Assembly: GCA_964532065.1 (NCBI GenBank) | Contig: CAZHHG010000003.1 | Span: 1-64,000 of the forward strand | Origin: DSXH01 sp964532065 | Lineage (GTDB): Bacteria; Bacteroidota; Ignavibacteria; Ignavibacteriales; Melioribacteraceae | DNA: 64,000 nucleotides | Reading direction: 5' to 3' | Part shown: positions 53,186 through 62,986 of the stretch, in pieces | Position numbering within the stretch: the first letter of the stretch is position 1 | Layout: each line of letters opens with the position of its first letter | Program-made: the position numbers and the translations under genes | The notes under the pieces: model-generated | Seen by the model: only the letters and a program-made list of their open reading frames with translations | Database searches by the model: none | What the model was told of the DNA's origin: nothing

Positions 53186-55354
53186 ATGCGATCAGTAATA
53201 ATATTCATGCTTTTTTCAATAAGTACTTTCGCACAATTTCTTTCGGTCAAAGATGATTATCTTAAATTCAATGCAGGGCAAAACGATCCGTTATATACCA
53301 CGTATACTGCCGCTATGGAACGCTCCAGATTGTATGGCGATAAAGGTTATAAGATGGATTATTATTCCGATTGTTCGCCAATAACATATTCGGGAGATCA
53401 GGCCGGAAGGTTTTATTGTCTCTGGAAAGTGGATCAGGTTGTTGTGATGAATACAGGCGAGTATTTTAAGAAGCCTGTCGTTACATCTTCGTTTCCGGAT
53501 ATGGCAATAATTGAGTATTCTCCATTCAGGGGAATAAAAGTTCAGGAAACATTTTTCGTTTTCAGTTCCTCAATTGCACTGGTAAATCTTCAGATTATAA
53601 ATGAGGATAAGATTCCCCATCGTATAGAATTATATCCTGTTCTTGAACTCGGCAACGATTATTTGCTGATAAAAGATTACGATAAAAAAAATAACGCTTA
53701 CATAACAAATCATTATGAATCGAAATACAGGCTTGTAAGCTCTCTCTATAAAAACGCTCCGTATCCTACCGATACGCGCGATTATTTTACAGCCGGATTT
53801 ACACCTTATTCTCATGGTGGCTATAAAGGCGGGATGGAACAGTTTTATATCACAATTAAAACCGACTTTTATGCTAAGGATAGAAACGATTCACTAAATC
53901 ATAAGAAAGAGGGCTATGTAAATTTTGTATCTCTTCACGGAAAATTTTCACTTAATCCGGGTGAAGAAATTAATGTCCGCTATTTCCGTGGCTGGCAGGA
54001 TCGGAACGAGGACATTACTCCGCTCATTGAACAAATCGATAAGCTGAAAAATGATTCACTGCAGAAATATGTTGATGATAACGTTAAACTCTTTTCGGGA
54101 ATTCCGAAAATAAATTTTGCAAGTGAAGACGAGAAGCTTGTCTATCTGAGCTCGTTTAATCTAGCAAGAGGTTCTTTTTATCCTCCCGCTGAAAAGACAA
54201 ATTATAATTTCTATGTGTTCTCACGTCAGCCGCTTTGGGGATGGGGTCACGGCCATCAGGTTCTTCACGAATCTTTAAGTATGCTTGCCTATGCATACCT
54301 AGATCCTCATTCGGCTCAGGGTTCTCAATATGTTTATATGGAGCAGCAGCGTGGCGACGGTTTAATAGCCTACCGTCACGGACCGCGCGGACTTCAGGAT
54401 TATCCTCATTACAGCAAAGTTCTCGGCAGGGATATGTCTACTACCTCGGCCCCGTTCTTCAGCTGGATCAATTGGGAAATCTATAATGTAAGTAAGGATA
54501 AAAATTTTCTTGAAGACGCCTACCGGAGCGGTGTAAAGTATACAGAATGGTTAATGGAGAACCGCGACCTCGATAAGGACGGAACATTTGAATGGGGGCC
54601 CTACGGTATAATTGAAAATGTTCGTGACTGGTACAATGCCGTATTTCAGGTAAGTGCCGAACGGTACCTCGATGTTGACAAAGAGGATATTTCCGATGAA
54701 CTGGAATGCCTCGACCTTACATTGATGGTGGTAAAAGAGATGCGTTCGCTTTCGGAAATCGCCGAGGAGCTTGGTAGAAAAGATGAATCTGCTGAGTGGA
54801 AAAGAAGAGCGGATGAAATTTCGAAACTGATCAATGTTAGGATGTGGGACGATGAAATGGAATTCTATTTCTCAATTAATAAAGAGGATCATTCATTCAA
54901 GTATCTTACAAGAGATTTAAGGCGCGAAGAGATTATCGGATTTCTTACTCTCTGGGCGGAAGTCGTTCCTGAGGATCGGGTAGATAAACTTATAAAGAAA
55001 TTACTGGACCCCTCAAAATTCTGGAGGAAGTACGGAATTCCAACTCTGGCTGCTGATGACGAATGGTATACGCCTTATGTCGATTACTGCTGCAAGTGGA
55101 ATGGCCCTGTCTGGCTCCTTTGGAATTATATGGTTCTTGACGGACTGAAAAAGTATGGTTATAATAAGATAGCCGGAGAACTGGCGGATAAAATGATGCT
55201 TGCCGTTACGACGCAGCTGAAAAAGAATCACAACTTTTGGGAATCCTACAGTCCGGATAACGAAGTACTCAACTCGCCGCCAAATTACATATGGGATTCT
55301 ATTATGGCCAGGGTACTGATTGAAAAATATAATCCCAGACAAAAAGCGCGATGA
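53186..55354 (+). CDS. Exported (alpha/alpha)6-barrel glycosidase (copy 2)
   Basis: 722 residues. Signal peptide (SVIIFMLFSISTFAQF). It is a clear paralogue of the 48440 gene: NDPLYTTYTAAMERS against DDPVYTSYASAIERS, RQPLWGWGHGHQVLHESLSM, RGDGLIAYRHGP, ENVRDWYNAVF, WRKYGIPTLAADDEWY, KWNGPVWLLWNYMVLDGL and HNFWESYSPDNE. It differs in the N-terminal sandwich and in a longer substrate-side insertion (SKVLGRDMSTTSAPFFSWI). Same candidate Asp and Glu. It follows the GH3 gene by 18 bases. Confidence 0.8.
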   Translation: MRSVIIFMLFSISTFAQFLSVKDDYLKFNAGQNDPLYTTYTAAMERSRLYGDKGYKMDYYSDCSPITYSGDQAGRFYCLWKVDQVVVMNTGEYFKKPVVTSSFPDMAIIEYSPFRGIKVQETFFVFSSSIALVNLQIINEDKIPHRIELYPVLELGNDYLLIKDYDKKNNAYITNHYESKYRLVSSLYKNAPYPTDTRDYFTAGFTPYSHGGYKGGMEQFYITIKTDFYAKDRNDSLNHKKEGYVNFVSLHGKFSLNPGEEINVRYFRGWQDRNEDITPLIEQIDKLKNDSLQKYVDDNVKLFSGIPKINFASEDEKLVYLSSFNLARGSFYPPAEKTNYNFYVFSRQPLWGWGHGHQVLHESLSMLAYAYLDPHSAQGSQYVYMEQQRGDGLIAYRHGPRGLQDYPHYSKVLGRDMSTTSAPFFSWINWEIYNVSKDKNFLEDAYRSGVKYTEWLMENRDLDKDGTFEWGPYGIIENVRDWYNAVFQVSAERYLDVDKEDISDELECLDLTLMVVKEMRSLSEIAEELGRKDESAEWKRRADEISKLINVRMWDDEMEFYFSINKEDHSFKYLTRDLRREEIIGFLTLWAEVVPEDRVDKLIKKLLDPSKFWRKYGIPTLAADDEWYTPYVDYCCKWNGPVWLLWNYMVLDGLKKYGYNKIAGELADKMMLAVTTQLKKNHNFWESYSPDNEVLNSPPNYIWDSIMARVLIEKYNPRQKAR

Positions 55355-55399
55355 TGAAATAAGTTAATCCCGAAAGGATAAAATTTTTATTAACAAATT

Positions 55400-58009
55400 A
55401 TGATGCAAACAATGAAACTACTAAAACTAACCACGGCATTTATAACACTACTTGCATTAACTGTTTCAGCTCAAACCCCCAGGTTTGAATTAAAAAATAA
55501 CGATATAACTCTCACCCGGGCAGCTCAGCCGCATCAGTACTTTGATAAGATCGGAAGCAAAGCCGCTCTTATGGGATTTGAAAACGGATCATTCGAAATG
55601 TGGATCTGGCCCTGGAAAGTACTCCGCAATTTCGACCTCCAGTTCTTTGTCGGGACAACAACACAACCGATTCTTTCAAAAGACATACTCCGGGAGATTT
55701 CAGTTACACCCGAAGCAACTACAATTACTTTTGTATATGAATCTTTTACGGTAAAGGAAATTATTTTTATTCCTCACGACAAACCCGGAGCAGTTATTCT
55801 TCTGGATGTTTATACAACAACACCGCTTACAATTGTACCCGGATTCATGCCTGTGATGCAGCCGCAGTGGCCCGCCGGAATCGGAGGTCAGTACAGTTAC
55901 TGGGACAGCAATATGAAAGCATACATTATTTCAGAATCCCAGAGGCGCGGAATATTTTTATGCGGATCCCCATTAGCGGAGCAGATGGCAGCTCCGCCGG
56001 CGCATATGTTTGCAGATAATCCGATTCAATTCAAATTCACCGTTGAGCCGGATAAATCCAATGAGAACTTTTATCCGATAGTAATAGCGGGAATGCACAA
56101 CCAGCCGCGCGATTCAGTCTTTGCACTTTATAAGGATCTTACGCAAAATGTAGAAAAGTATTACGTCGGTACCTATAACCGCTATAAACAATTGCGTGAA
56201 TCTACAATTCAGGTAACTACACCGGATAAAAAACTGAATCTGGCTTTCGAATTCGGAAAGGTAGCATTAAGTAATTTAATGGTGGAAAATCCGGTTCTGG
56301 GAAAGGGATTGGTTGCCGGTTACGGATTGAGCGGTGGAGGCGGGCGTCCCGGTTTTGCATGGTACTTCGGCGGCGATGCGTTTATAAATTCCCTCGCAAT
56401 TAATAGTTATAGCGATTATAAGACTGTTAAGGACGCTCTTTTGTTCACACAAAAGTGGCAGCGGCAGGATAACTTCCCGATCAGAAAAAAAACGAAGGAT
56501 GAAAAAAATGCGGATATCGGAAAGATGGCTCACGAACTCTCTCAAAGCGACGGACTGATTGACTGGTGGAATGATTATCACTACGGTTATAATCACGCCG
56601 ATACTACTCCCTGGTATCTTGTTGCTATGGGGGACTATTTTAGAAAGACAGCCGACATAGACTTTATCAAAAAAAGCTGGAAGTCGATTGTTCAGGCATA
56701 CAAATGGTGTATTACAAAAGACAGCAACGGTGACGGGTTGATGGATCTTAAGGGTGCCGGGCTCGGTGTGCTCGAATTCGGCGCGCTCGTCAGAATAAAT
56801 AATGATATGTATACTCAGGGGTTATGGACTCAGGGAATAAAAGAGATTAATCTGATGGCAAAACTGGTTGGCGATAAAGATATTGAAAAATCCTCCGCCG
56901 ATCTTCTGCCGCGTGCAATATCGGCTCTTGAAAAATTATTCTGGATGGAGGATCTCGGATATTACAGCTTCGGTGCAAGCGACGACGGTAATCAGGTGCG
57001 CGACAAAAATATCTTCCCGACCTCAATACTGTCCTTCGATCTTCTCGATAAATCGCGTGCGTCCAGATCGGTGGAAAAATTCAACGAAAGCGATATGATT
57101 ACTGATTGGGGTGTGCGAAACCTGTCGAATAAATCTAGCCTTTATGAACCGACAAATTATAATTACGGAACCGTATGGGGTTTCAATTCAATTTTTGCAA
57201 ATGCGAGCCAGTATAAATATCATTATAATCTTTCAGCATACTCGCTCCTAATGAATACAATACAGCATGCTTTCGATTACGGACTCGGTATTTTTCCTGA
57301 AGTATTCTCGGGAGATATTAACACAAAACTAGGAGAAGCATACCATAACCAGGGCTTTTGTACAAGCGGTTATATCTTCCCGATGATGACGGGCATGCTG
57401 GGTTTGAATGTAAATGCGATTGATAACACACTCACTTTTGCACCGAAACTTCCGATGCAATGGGAATCTCTCGATATCAAAAATATAAAGGTCGGAAAGT
57501 CTAACCTGAATCTTTCAAATAAATTGAAGAACGGGGAATGGAAACTGAATATAGAAAAAACAGGTGAAGGGGAGATTAACTTTTATTTCAGGCCTGATCT
57601 TTTTGTCGGATCGGAAATTAAGTCGGTTACTATCGACGGCAACCCGCTGGAATTTAAATCTGTACTGGAAATGCCGGCTGTTCAACTAAATGCTGATTTT
57701 AAGATCAATGGAAAACATGAAGTAGTTGTTAAATATAAACCTTCGGTCGAAATCTATCTTCTTCCGCAATCCACTCCGATCGGGGCGACTAATGAAGGTT
57801 TGAAAGTGATATCTCAGAAATTTCTGGACGGAAAACTTTACATTGAATTAGAGGGCTTACCCGGTGTTGAATATCAACTTGGTATAATCAATGAGGATCT
57901 TGCGGAATCAATTGAGGGAGCAGTGGAAAACGACGGTAAATTACTAATTTTGATACCCGGTAACGGCAAAAACTTTGTTAAGCATCAGCTGGTTATTAAA
58001 ATAAAGTAA
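55400..58009 (+). CDS. Exported barrel glycosidase, amylo-alpha-1,6-glucosidase-like
   Basis: 869 residues. Signal peptide LLKLTTAFITLLALTVSAQ. N-terminal sandwich to about residue 280, then a barrel: GYGLSGGGGRPGFAWYFGGD (as in the GDE C-terminal AGYPWFxxWGRDT motif), DGLIDWWNDYHYGYNHADTT, DSNGDGLMDLKGAGLGVLEF and WTQGIKEINLMAKL. A long C-terminal beta part follows 640. Not a paralogue of the two other barrel enzymes by motif. Debranching-like action on alpha-glucan or another glycan is only inferred. Confidence 0.75.
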   Translation: MMQTMKLLKLTTAFITLLALTVSAQTPRFELKNNDITLTRAAQPHQYFDKIGSKAALMGFENGSFEMWIWPWKVLRNFDLQFFVGTTTQPILSKDILREISVTPEATTITFVYESFTVKEIIFIPHDKPGAVILLDVYTTTPLTIVPGFMPVMQPQWPAGIGGQYSYWDSNMKAYIISESQRRGIFLCGSPLAEQMAAPPAHMFADNPIQFKFTVEPDKSNENFYPIVIAGMHNQPRDSVFALYKDLTQNVEKYYVGTYNRYKQLRESTIQVTTPDKKLNLAFEFGKVALSNLMVENPVLGKGLVAGYGLSGGGGRPGFAWYFGGDAFINSLAINSYSDYKTVKDALLFTQKWQRQDNFPIRKKTKDEKNADIGKMAHELSQSDGLIDWWNDYHYGYNHADTTPWYLVAMGDYFRKTADIDFIKKSWKSIVQAYKWCITKDSNGDGLMDLKGAGLGVLEFGALVRINNDMYTQGLWTQGIKEINLMAKLVGDKDIEKSSADLLPRAISALEKLFWMEDLGYYSFGASDDGNQVRDKNIFPTSILSFDLLDKSRASRSVEKFNESDMITDWGVRNLSNKSSLYEPTNYNYGTVWGFNSIFANASQYKYHYNLSAYSLLMNTIQHAFDYGLGIFPEVFSGDINTKLGEAYHNQGFCTSGYIFPMMTGMLGLNVNAIDNTLTFAPKLPMQWESLDIKNIKVGKSNLNLSNKLKNGEWKLNIEKTGEGEINFYFRPDLFVGSEIKSVTIDGNPLEFKSVLEMPAVQLNADFKINGKHEVVVKYKPSVEIYLLPQSTPIGATNEGLKVISQKFLDGKLYIELEGLPGVEYQLGIINEDLAESIEGAVENDGKLLILIPGNGKNFVKHQLVIKIK

Positions 58010-58042
58010 TTGAGAATATATTATTGAACAAGGGAGATTAAA

Positions 58043-59326
58043 ATGAATTTTAAAAAAGTTGCAGTAATAATCCTCGCCGGATTATTTCTCTTTTCATGTA
58101 CCAAACCGGTTCCAGAAAAATCCGAACAGAAAAAAATGGAATTGAAATCCGCTCGCGACTTCAATTATAAAATGGAGATTGAAGAAAAACTTCTGCGGGT
58201 TAATACTTTTCTTAATGAGAATAAGCTCGACGGCATTCTGCTTACACAGGTCCGCAATGTTTACTGGATTACGGCCGGGCTTTCAAATAATCAGATTGTT
58301 TTAAATAAAGATGTCGGCGCAGCGTCGCTGCTGATAACAAAAGACGGAGGCAAATACCTTCTCTGCAGCGGGGCGGAAGCGCAGCGCATGATGGATGAAG
58401 CACTTAAGGAGCTTGGATATAAACTGATTAGATATAACTGGTACGAAGCAAATCCTGTTAAAGATGTACGCGGTGAACTTATTAAACAATTCGGGAAAAT
58501 AGGGAGCGACACAGACTATCCCGGTACGGTTAACATTGCTGATAAATTTAAACCGCTGCGCTATTCAATGAACAGTTACGAACTGGTCAGATATTCTTAT
58601 GTAGCACGACAATCAACAGAAGCTGTAGCTGAAGTCTGCAGGAAAATAAAGCCCGGCATGAACGAATTCGAGATTGAAACTATTACTGCGAATGCTCTTA
58701 GAGACAGGCAGATTCTACCAACGGTTCTCCTCACTGCTGTAGACGAAAGGATTTATAAATACAGGCATGCGCTCCCCGGAGGAGCGGTGCTTCAGAAATA
58801 TGCGATGATCAATATCTGTGCTGAGAAATGGGGAATGCCAATTGCAGTTACAAGGTTCGTTCATTTCGGTCCTCTCCCGGAGGATCTTAAAACTAAACTA
58901 GAAAAAACAGCTGTTGTTAATGCCCGCTATCAGGAGTTTACCCGACCCGGAATTCCGGCTTCGGAAATATTTGAGAGGATGAAAGAATGGTATGCTTCAG
59001 TTGGATATGAAAACGAGTGGATGCTTCATCATCAGGGCGGTGCAATCGGTTACGACGATCGCGAATGGGTAATTTATCCCGGAATAAAAGATGTGGTTCT
59101 GGAGAACCAGGCATTTGCATGGAATCCTACAATTACCGGAGCTAAAGTTGAAGAGACTATTATTGTGAACAGTGACGGTTACGAGGTATTTACAACATCT
59201 TCAAACTGGCCTATGATTATTGTTAACCTGAACGGGAAAAAATATCCGCAGCCGTCAATACTGATCAGAGACAATGAAAGCTACGGATTAGTACATACGG
59301 AAGATTATGAGATAGATGTTAAGTAG
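58043..59326 (+). CDS. M24-fold lipoprotein lacking most metal ligands
   Basis: 427 residues. Signal peptide ends in FLFSC (lipobox, Cys19). An N-terminal creatinase-like domain (RVNTFLNENKLDGILLTQVR) and an M24 pita-bread domain are recognisable. By eye the two metal Asp (DxG and DxTR) are Asn257 and Ala268, 11 apart as in M24; the GHG His is Gly333 (HHQGGAIG) and the EPG Glu is Asn361 (WNPTITG); only Glu370 (KVEETI) remains. So it is probably not an ordinary metallopeptidase. Creatinase is a metal-free relative. Last gene of the plus-strand glycosidase run. Confidence 0.82.
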   Translation: MNFKKVAVIILAGLFLFSCTKPVPEKSEQKKMELKSARDFNYKMEIEEKLLRVNTFLNENKLDGILLTQVRNVYWITAGLSNNQIVLNKDVGAASLLITKDGGKYLLCSGAEAQRMMDEALKELGYKLIRYNWYEANPVKDVRGELIKQFGKIGSDTDYPGTVNIADKFKPLRYSMNSYELVRYSYVARQSTEAVAEVCRKIKPGMNEFEIETITANALRDRQILPTVLLTAVDERIYKYRHALPGGAVLQKYAMINICAEKWGMPIAVTRFVHFGPLPEDLKTKLEKTAVVNARYQEFTRPGIPASEIFERMKEWYASVGYENEWMLHHQGGAIGYDDREWVIYPGIKDVVLENQAFAWNPTITGAKVEETIIVNSDGYEVFTTSSNWPMIIVNLNGKKYPQPSILIRDNESYGLVHTEDYEIDVK

Positions 59327-59363
59327 TATCTGATAATATTTCAGTTATTAATCACAATTATTT

Positions 59364-60359
59364 TTAGAAGAGGTTTTTTATCAGCCAGCTTTTTAGAGGT
59401 TCATTGATTTGATATTCTTCAATCCAATGGGGATTTTCTTTGAAAAAATTCTCGTAGATCAGAATCCTGACGTCACCAATCCGCCCGATTCTTTTTTCTG
59501 CGGGAATCAATTTATGCTGCTGAATCGGATAAGCGTAGGCATTGCTGAACCATTGAATATTTTCCAATTCAATTTTAGAACATATTACAGCGCTTAATAT
59601 TGCCTGGTGAAGAAATATCTGATGTTTTATATCAGAACAGTAGTTTCTCTGAAATTCTTCATCACGCACCAGTTTTGTGAACACACGCTCCCAATCAGCG
59701 AAAATTCCCGATTCCGGATTTACGGAGATGACCTGACAGTTAATATAAAACCGGATTCGTTTGCTTTCCACCAACGATTCTACTATTGGCACCCGATCGG
59801 CATCAATTTTTAATTCACTGTAAATTCTTTTCCAGAAACCATCAACCGGACTTTCTTCTAACTGACCAATATTATTCAGAAGAAAAACAGGCCGCATAGC
59901 CGCTGCCATATTTGTGTTAAGTTCCAGCTCGCCCGGTTCGGAAAATACAAGACATTCATTATCAAGCCACACAAGACTGCAATTCTGATTTTTTAGAATT
60001 TTTTCAACCTGAGCCGTGGCGTATACTTTTTTGGAAAACAAATAATCTGAAGCAGCGGAATCGATCTGACTCGGGAGAAATTCAACTTCGTAGCCCGACA
60101 ACTTGTATATATGTTTAGCCGCTTGTTTATCGTAAACTATAAATATTTTACTCTTATTATATTTTCCCCCGTTTTCTCTTATACTCTTTATTAATAATTC
60201 AGAAGTCTGTATATCATTTTGATCTGAAACGGATAGAACAAAAACCAGCTTTGAAAAATTAGATGTTCCGCCGAATGTTTCTCCCGGGGATGAAAAAAAT
60301 ATAATTATAAATATCAGGGAGTAAATCGATATCGATCCATATATTAGTCTCATGTTCAA
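59364..60359 (-). CDS. Membrane-anchored or exported protein, GT-A-like
   Basis: 331 residues. An N-terminal hydrophobic stretch (ISIYSLIFIIIFF) is signal or anchor. KLVFVLSVSDQNDIQTSELL, then KIFIVYDKQAAK and CSLVWLDNECLVFSEPGEL look like the start and DxD region of nucleotide-sugar GT-A folds, with D-N-E in place of D-x-D. HQIFLHQAILSAVI follows, as in many of them. I cannot name a family. It is last in a four-gene minus-strand run and converges on the M24 gene. Confidence 0.6.
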   Translation of the reverse strand: MNMRLIYGSISIYSLIFIIIFFSSPGETFGGTSNFSKLVFVLSVSDQNDIQTSELLIKSIRENGGKYNKSKIFIVYDKQAAKHIYKLSGYEVEFLPSQIDSAASDYLFSKKVYATAQVEKILKNQNCSLVWLDNECLVFSEPGELELNTNMAAAMRPVFLLNNIGQLEESPVDGFWKRIYSELKIDADRVPIVESLVESKRIRFYINCQVISVNPESGIFADWERVFTKLVRDEEFQRNYCSDIKHQIFLHQAILSAVICSKIELENIQWFSNAYAYPIQQHKLIPAEKRIGRIGDVRILIYENFFKENPHWIEEYQINEPLKSWLIKNLF

Positions 60360-60399
60360 TCCGTATTCACAACCAATATTATTTATTAGTTATATAGCA

Positions 60400-61179
60400 T
60401 TAAAATTCTATTCTTCTTCCTGTCCCCAATTCGACAAAATTGGCTCCGTATGCTTCTCTGAACATTTGGATCTGCGTCTCGCCGGTGCAATGTGAAGCTC
60501 CGCACTTTTTTACTCCAAGCTTCTTGAACTGTTCGATGATTTCTTTGACCGAAGATGATGAGTACTGGCCGAGATGAAATCCTCCGATTACCATATAAAT
60601 ATCTTTATCCAGTATCTCCTTAGCCTTATTAAGAATGCTTACAATCCCGGGGTGAGAACATCCGGTAATAATTATTAATCCTTTATCGGTGTCAAGAATC
60701 ATCGACTGTTCTTTAAACTCCTCGCCCATTTCGCCGGTTAAATAAATTCCTTTGCATAATTCAAGTGATGATTTAACCCGAATTAATTCGCCGTTCCTTT
60801 CTTTTACCCGGTTTTCAAATTTCGTGGTGAAGGAGGCCGGTACATAAACTTTAAGGTTGTCCTTTGCATTTAGAATATAATTCAATGCCGCAATATGATC
60901 TCCGTGTTCGTGGGAGAAAACAACCGAATTGATATCACCTAAGTCAACATCCAGAGCTGTTACGTTAGATGCAAAAACAAGTTCATCTCCGCCGGCATCA
61001 AATAAAATCCTATTGCCGTTGAAATCAACAAGACAGGAAAGTCCCCAGCCGCTTTTTGTTTCGGGATTGAAAACGTAATTGTCGAATAAAACTGTGATGC
61101 TGTTCGGCTTGCTCTGGGCTTTTGAAGCTACTGTGAGCAAAAGCGGAGTTAGGAGTACCATTGCAAGAAATGTTTTCAT
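60400..61179 (-). CDS. Exported metallo-beta-lactamase-fold hydrolase (COG1237-like)
   Basis: 259 residues. Signal peptide FLAMVLLTPLLLTVASKAQS. HxHxDH zinc motif in FSHEHGDHIAALNYIL, LFDAGGDELVFASN, IITGCSHPGIVSILNKAK, and a late HCTGE. This is the COG1237 group, named after an archaeal 7,8-dihydropterin-6-methyl synthase activity. That cytosolic pathway is unlikely for an exported protein; a general ester/phosphoester hydrolase is more plausible. Confidence 0.85.
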   Translation of the reverse strand: MKTFLAMVLLTPLLLTVASKAQSKPNSITVLFDNYVFNPETKSGWGLSCLVDFNGNRILFDAGGDELVFASNVTALDVDLGDINSVVFSHEHGDHIAALNYILNAKDNLKVYVPASFTTKFENRVKERNGELIRVKSSLELCKGIYLTGEMGEEFKEQSMILDTDKGLIIITGCSHPGIVSILNKAKEILDKDIYMVIGGFHLGQYSSSSVKEIIEQFKKLGVKKCGASHCTGETQIQMFREAYGANFVELGTGRRIEF

Positions 61180-61265
61180 ATTATTATCCTTTAATAATCC
61201 TGATAGATTTCCCCTTTCGAAAAATTATTAGTAATTAAGAACAAAGTTTGATCCCAATAAAATAT

Positions 61266-61733
61266 TTATTTGGCAAAAGAAAAGTGCATCTGGCATATGA
61301 GCCAGTTGTCATTTCTCTTTTCCAGAACTCCGGTCCATCTGACATTTATCCAATTTGCCGGTTTTCCGTCCCATTCGCCGAAATCATCCAGCAGGCATGA
61401 AAACCATGCCACTGTTCCGCTTTCGGATATATTGATACGCAAATTTTTAATTGTAAAATCGATCGACCTGAATCTAGGGTTCATAAAAAATCGATCGACC
61501 TGCTTTTCAAAATTTTTGTAACCATAGATGGTACCGGCCGAATCCGGGTGGAATATAAAAAATGTGGAATCAGGAAGAACCGATTTAAGGACTACATCTT
61601 TTTTCTTTTCGGGGATCGCCCACCCGATGTGTTTATATATTGCGTCAATTATTTCTTTCTCGGGATTTATGTTCTTCTCAATGTTCTGACAAGAGTAGAG
61701 AAGAATTATTGCAAGTACAAATAATTTTTTCAT
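61266..61733 (-). CDS. NTF2-like (SnoaL/DUF4440-type) lipoprotein
   Basis: 155 residues. Lipobox ILLYSC (Cys15; Ser before it). The fold is alpha+beta cone: AIYKHIGWAIPEKKKDVVLK, KNFEKQVDRFF, VAWFSCLLDDFGEW and WTGVLEKRNDNWLICQMHFS, typical of DUF4440/SnoaL-like proteins. Function unknown. Overlaps the TolB-like gene by 4 bases. Confidence 0.8.
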   Translation of the reverse strand: MKKLFVLAIILLYSCQNIEKNINPEKEIIDAIYKHIGWAIPEKKKDVVLKSVLPDSTFFIFHPDSAGTIYGYKNFEKQVDRFFMNPRFRSIDFTIKNLRINISESGTVAWFSCLLDDFGEWDGKPANWINVRWTGVLEKRNDNWLICQMHFSFAK

Positions 61734-62752
61734 TTCCAGCCGTCCGGTTTTAACTTGTTAATAAATCCGCTGCTGATCCAGAAAATATCAGAGTTTCCGT
61801 TCTGCGGGCTGCTGTGGATTTTTTTCATTTTATCATAAGTCAAAGAGATTTTCCCGGATTCCAAATCATTGTCTAACCGTACTGACATAAAGAAGAAATA
61901 CTCTCCATCGGGTGAGACGTATGGACTCCATTCCTGACTTTGCTGAGTATTTATCTTATCGCCAAGATTTACGGGTTCGCTCCAACTATCATCCGGAGTC
62001 CTGTATACTATATAATAGTCGGTGCCGCCTCTACTGTCGGCTCTTCCAAAAACCGGTACGATTATAAAGCTCTCATCCGGCGAAATAAATGCGTTGTACT
62101 GTGATTGTCCGCAGTTGATTTTTTCGTTAAGTTTTTCGGGCTCTGTATACTTACCGTTTACAAACCTGGAGCGATAGATATAATTTTTACGGGTCTGTTT
62201 TTCTTCTCTTGTAAAATACAAGGTCCCGTCGTTTGTAATAGATGGAAAGTATTCTCCGGCTTCAGTATTAACCGGTGGCCCCAGGTTATATGGTTCGGCC
62301 CACATATCACCTTGTCGCTCAGCCACCCAGATATCCTGATCGTTTGTGGTTTCTCCTTTAGATATATCCGGACGGTTTGAAAGAAAAAATAATTTTTGTC
62401 CGTCGGGCGATAAAGCCGGCTCAAGATTTATATATCTGGGATCCGAAGCAAAAGGCAATGGCTCCGGCACCGTCCATCTCCCGTTAATTAATCTTGTTAC
62501 AAAAATTGCGCTGTAATTGTAGTTCCCGGCAGCCGAACAGAAATAAATCTCTTTTCCGTCCGGGGTAATAGCAATATCACGGTTATGCATTCCGTCGGAA
62601 ACGATTCCGGCGGCAAAGATTTCCGGATTTTCACCGGGAGGATTCTGGCCTAAATATTTACCGGTAAGCTCCGGAAATTTTGTTTGATTGGTCTGAGCTA
62701 TTAGAGAAGAAAATAAGCTGATTAATAAAAATATCGGAAATATTAATCTCAT
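61730..62752 (-). CDS. Exported PD40/TolB-like beta-propeller protein
   Basis: 340 residues. Signal peptide IFPIFLLISLFSSLIAQTN. WD40-like PD40 repeats: DIAITPDGKEIYFCSAAG, EPALSPDGQKLFFLSNRPD, AFISPDESFIIVPVF, PYVSPDGEYFFFMSVR, repeating the SPDG-x-xx-F unit about every 50 residues. No enzyme motif. Probably binds protein or glycan partners. First gene of the minus run. Confidence 0.85.
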   Translation of the reverse strand: MRLIFPIFLLISLFSSLIAQTNQTKFPELTGKYLGQNPPGENPEIFAAGIVSDGMHNRDIAITPDGKEIYFCSAAGNYNYSAIFVTRLINGRWTVPEPLPFASDPRYINLEPALSPDGQKLFFLSNRPDISKGETTNDQDIWVAERQGDMWAEPYNLGPPVNTEAGEYFPSITNDGTLYFTREEKQTRKNYIYRSRFVNGKYTEPEKLNEKINCGQSQYNAFISPDESFIIVPVFGRADSRGGTDYYIVYRTPDDSWSEPVNLGDKINTQQSQEWSPYVSPDGEYFFFMSVRLDNDLESGKISLTYDKMKKIHSSPQNGNSDIFWISSGFINKLKPDGWK

Positions 62753-62986
62753 AGTCCCGCCCCCGATTTTTGACGGATGTTACAATACATATATTTATTA
62801 CTTAAGTAAAGGTAAAATAATAGGGTGTTGGGATTTCATAATTTCTATTTGTTAAATGGAACTCGAGATATTTTTTAACAAGTGTTTTTTTATTAACACA
62901 GAGATGTTATTTTGAATAAAATAATATTCCAATTTATTTCATATAATTTTACCTGGATATTCTGAAACTCTAACCGGAGAATCTTA

